From: Thermococci archaeon
GTDB lineage: Archaea > Methanobacteriota_B > Thermococci > Thermococcales > Thermococcaceae
Direction: 5' to 3'
Assembly: GCA_003663535.1 (NCBI GenBank)
Contig: QMUE01000104.1
Location: 1-5,766 of the forward strand
Length of the DNA stretch: 5,766 nucleotides
The stretch's first letter is position 1. Each line of letters opens with the position of its first letter. The notes below the pieces were generated by a model that saw only the letters and a program-made list of their open reading frames with translations, searched no databases and was not told the origin of the DNA. Made by a program: the position numbers and the translations under genes. This document shows, piece by piece, positions 5,229 through 5,766 of the stretch.

Positions 5229-5249
5229 AACTTTCCAGGATGGAAAGTT
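5229..5249. repeat. Perfect 9-bp inverted repeat at the 3' end of the wHTH gene
   Basis: AACTTTCCA (5229-5237) and TGGAAAGTT (5241-5249) are perfectly complementary around a 3-nt loop (GGA). On the minus strand the hairpin begins right at the stop codon of the wHTH gene (5249-5251). It may stabilise or end that transcript, though no T run follows. The sequence TTGGAAAGTT also occurs twice inside the gene (minus strand, at 5307-5316 and 5538-5547). Confidence 0.5.
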
Positions 5250-5711
5250 TAAATCAAAGGGTAACCTTCCTCGATTATGTAATAATGGACTTTACGACCT
5301 TTTCGGAACTTTCCAATCTTTCTTTTTTCCTCAAGATATTTAAGAATCTCATATAACTCTCTAGAAGAGATTTCCAGCTTAGAAAGAGGTTCACTTGGAG
5401 AATTGCAACCCTCTCTTAAAAAAGTCCAAAACTAAAAAGCTCCTTATCTTTTGATTCTAACTTTTCCACGGTGGAATATTCGGAATAAGCTTCAAGCTCT
5501 TTCAGTTTATCATAGACAATCATGACCAGTTTGGATAAACTTTCCAACTCCCTCTCCATGGTTTTTTATCGGCCTTATCTTCTAAGGATTTTTGGATTTT
5601 GAGGAGTTCCTTGAGCATATCCTGGTAATCCTTGGTTAAGGTTTTAACCTCACTCTTCAATTCTTCAAGGTCCTTGGCGTAAGGTCCTAGGATCCACTCT
5701 CTCAACCCCAT
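5249..5711 (-). pseudogene. Coiled-coil plus winged-helix protein gene broken by two homopolymer frameshifts
   Basis: ATG 5711 opens a frame that stops at 5520, but its last codons are out of frame with the original gene. Restoring one base in the run 5562-5567 moves the frame to MERELESLSKLVMIVYDKLK and on to FSFGLF. Restoring one base in the run 5418-5423 joins LREGCNSPSEPLSKLEISSR and then ELYEILKYLEEKRKIGKFRK, ending at TAA 5249-5251. The restored protein has 154 residues. Residues about 10-100 are Leu/Lys/Glu-rich and form long helices, probably a coiled coil. Residues about 105-145 look like a winged helix: recognition-helix-like SSRELYEILKYLEEKRKI followed by a basic wing (GKFRKGRKVHYYIIEE). 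This suggests a small DNA-binding regulator. Both faults sit in six-base A/T runs, so this is either a recent pseudogene, a sequencing artefact, or a gene expressed by slippage. It has its own promoter at 5740-5747. Confidence 0.7.
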
Positions 5712-5739
5712 GACAACACCAAGAGAATTAGGGCCTCAT

Positions 5740-5747
5740 AATATAAA
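5740..5747 (-). promoter_or_regulatory. TATA box of the minus-strand wHTH gene
   Basis: On the minus strand TTTATATT is the same octamer as in the tRNA-Val promoter. The predicted start, near 5717-5720, gives a leader of under 10 nt before ATG 5711, so the mRNA may be nearly leaderless. A well-kept promoter suggests that the gene was active until recently or still is. Confidence 0.6.
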
Positions 5748-5766
5748 TGCGTATGGGTTAACGTAC

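Overview
The window looks like chromosomal DNA of a hyperthermophilic euryarchaeon of the order Thermococcales (Thermococcus, Pyrococcus or Palaeococcus). The evidence is archaeal BRE/TATA promoters, oligo-T terminators, Shine-Dalgarno sites complementary to the archaeal 16S rRNA tail, a tRNA-Val with encoded CCA, and a DUF357-UPF0212 (DUF555) gene pair that closely resembles Thermococcales proteins. I cannot name the species from sequence alone.

Layout. 1-220 is the 3' end of a conserved protein gene, probably DUF763. 221-683 is mostly non-coding, with an eroded coding fragment, a T-rich terminator, and an 11-bp inverted repeat upstream of a TATA box. 729-2984 encodes a large secreted, membrane-anchored protein with a GH113-like (clan GH-A) TIM barrel, a lectin-like jelly roll, a CARDB domain, a Thr-rich stalk and a C-terminal membrane anchor. 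3181-3898 is decayed coding DNA. Its last part is still open and runs antisense through tRNA-Val (3788-3865, minus strand), as the N-terminal fragment of an SSV-type integrase does after integration. 4019-4704 holds the tight DUF357-UPF0212 operon, divergent from the tRNA. 4732-5251 is a graveyard of short remnants. 5249-5711 on the minus strand is a coiled-coil plus winged-helix gene broken by two one-base frameshifts, both in A6/T6 homopolymers.

How it fits together. The tRNA-Val and the DUF357-UPF0212 pair look like ordinary core genes. The stretch below 3788 looks accessory: decayed element genes next to an intact surface glycosidase that may be cargo of an element once inserted in tRNA-Val, or a host gene beside it. 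The far end of such an element (a second copy of the tRNA 3' part followed by int(C)) is not in this window. The strongest leads are the tRNA-overlapping integrase remnant, the unusual surface glycosidase, and the hidden wHTH gene that becomes one 154-residue frame when one base is restored at each of two homopolymers.
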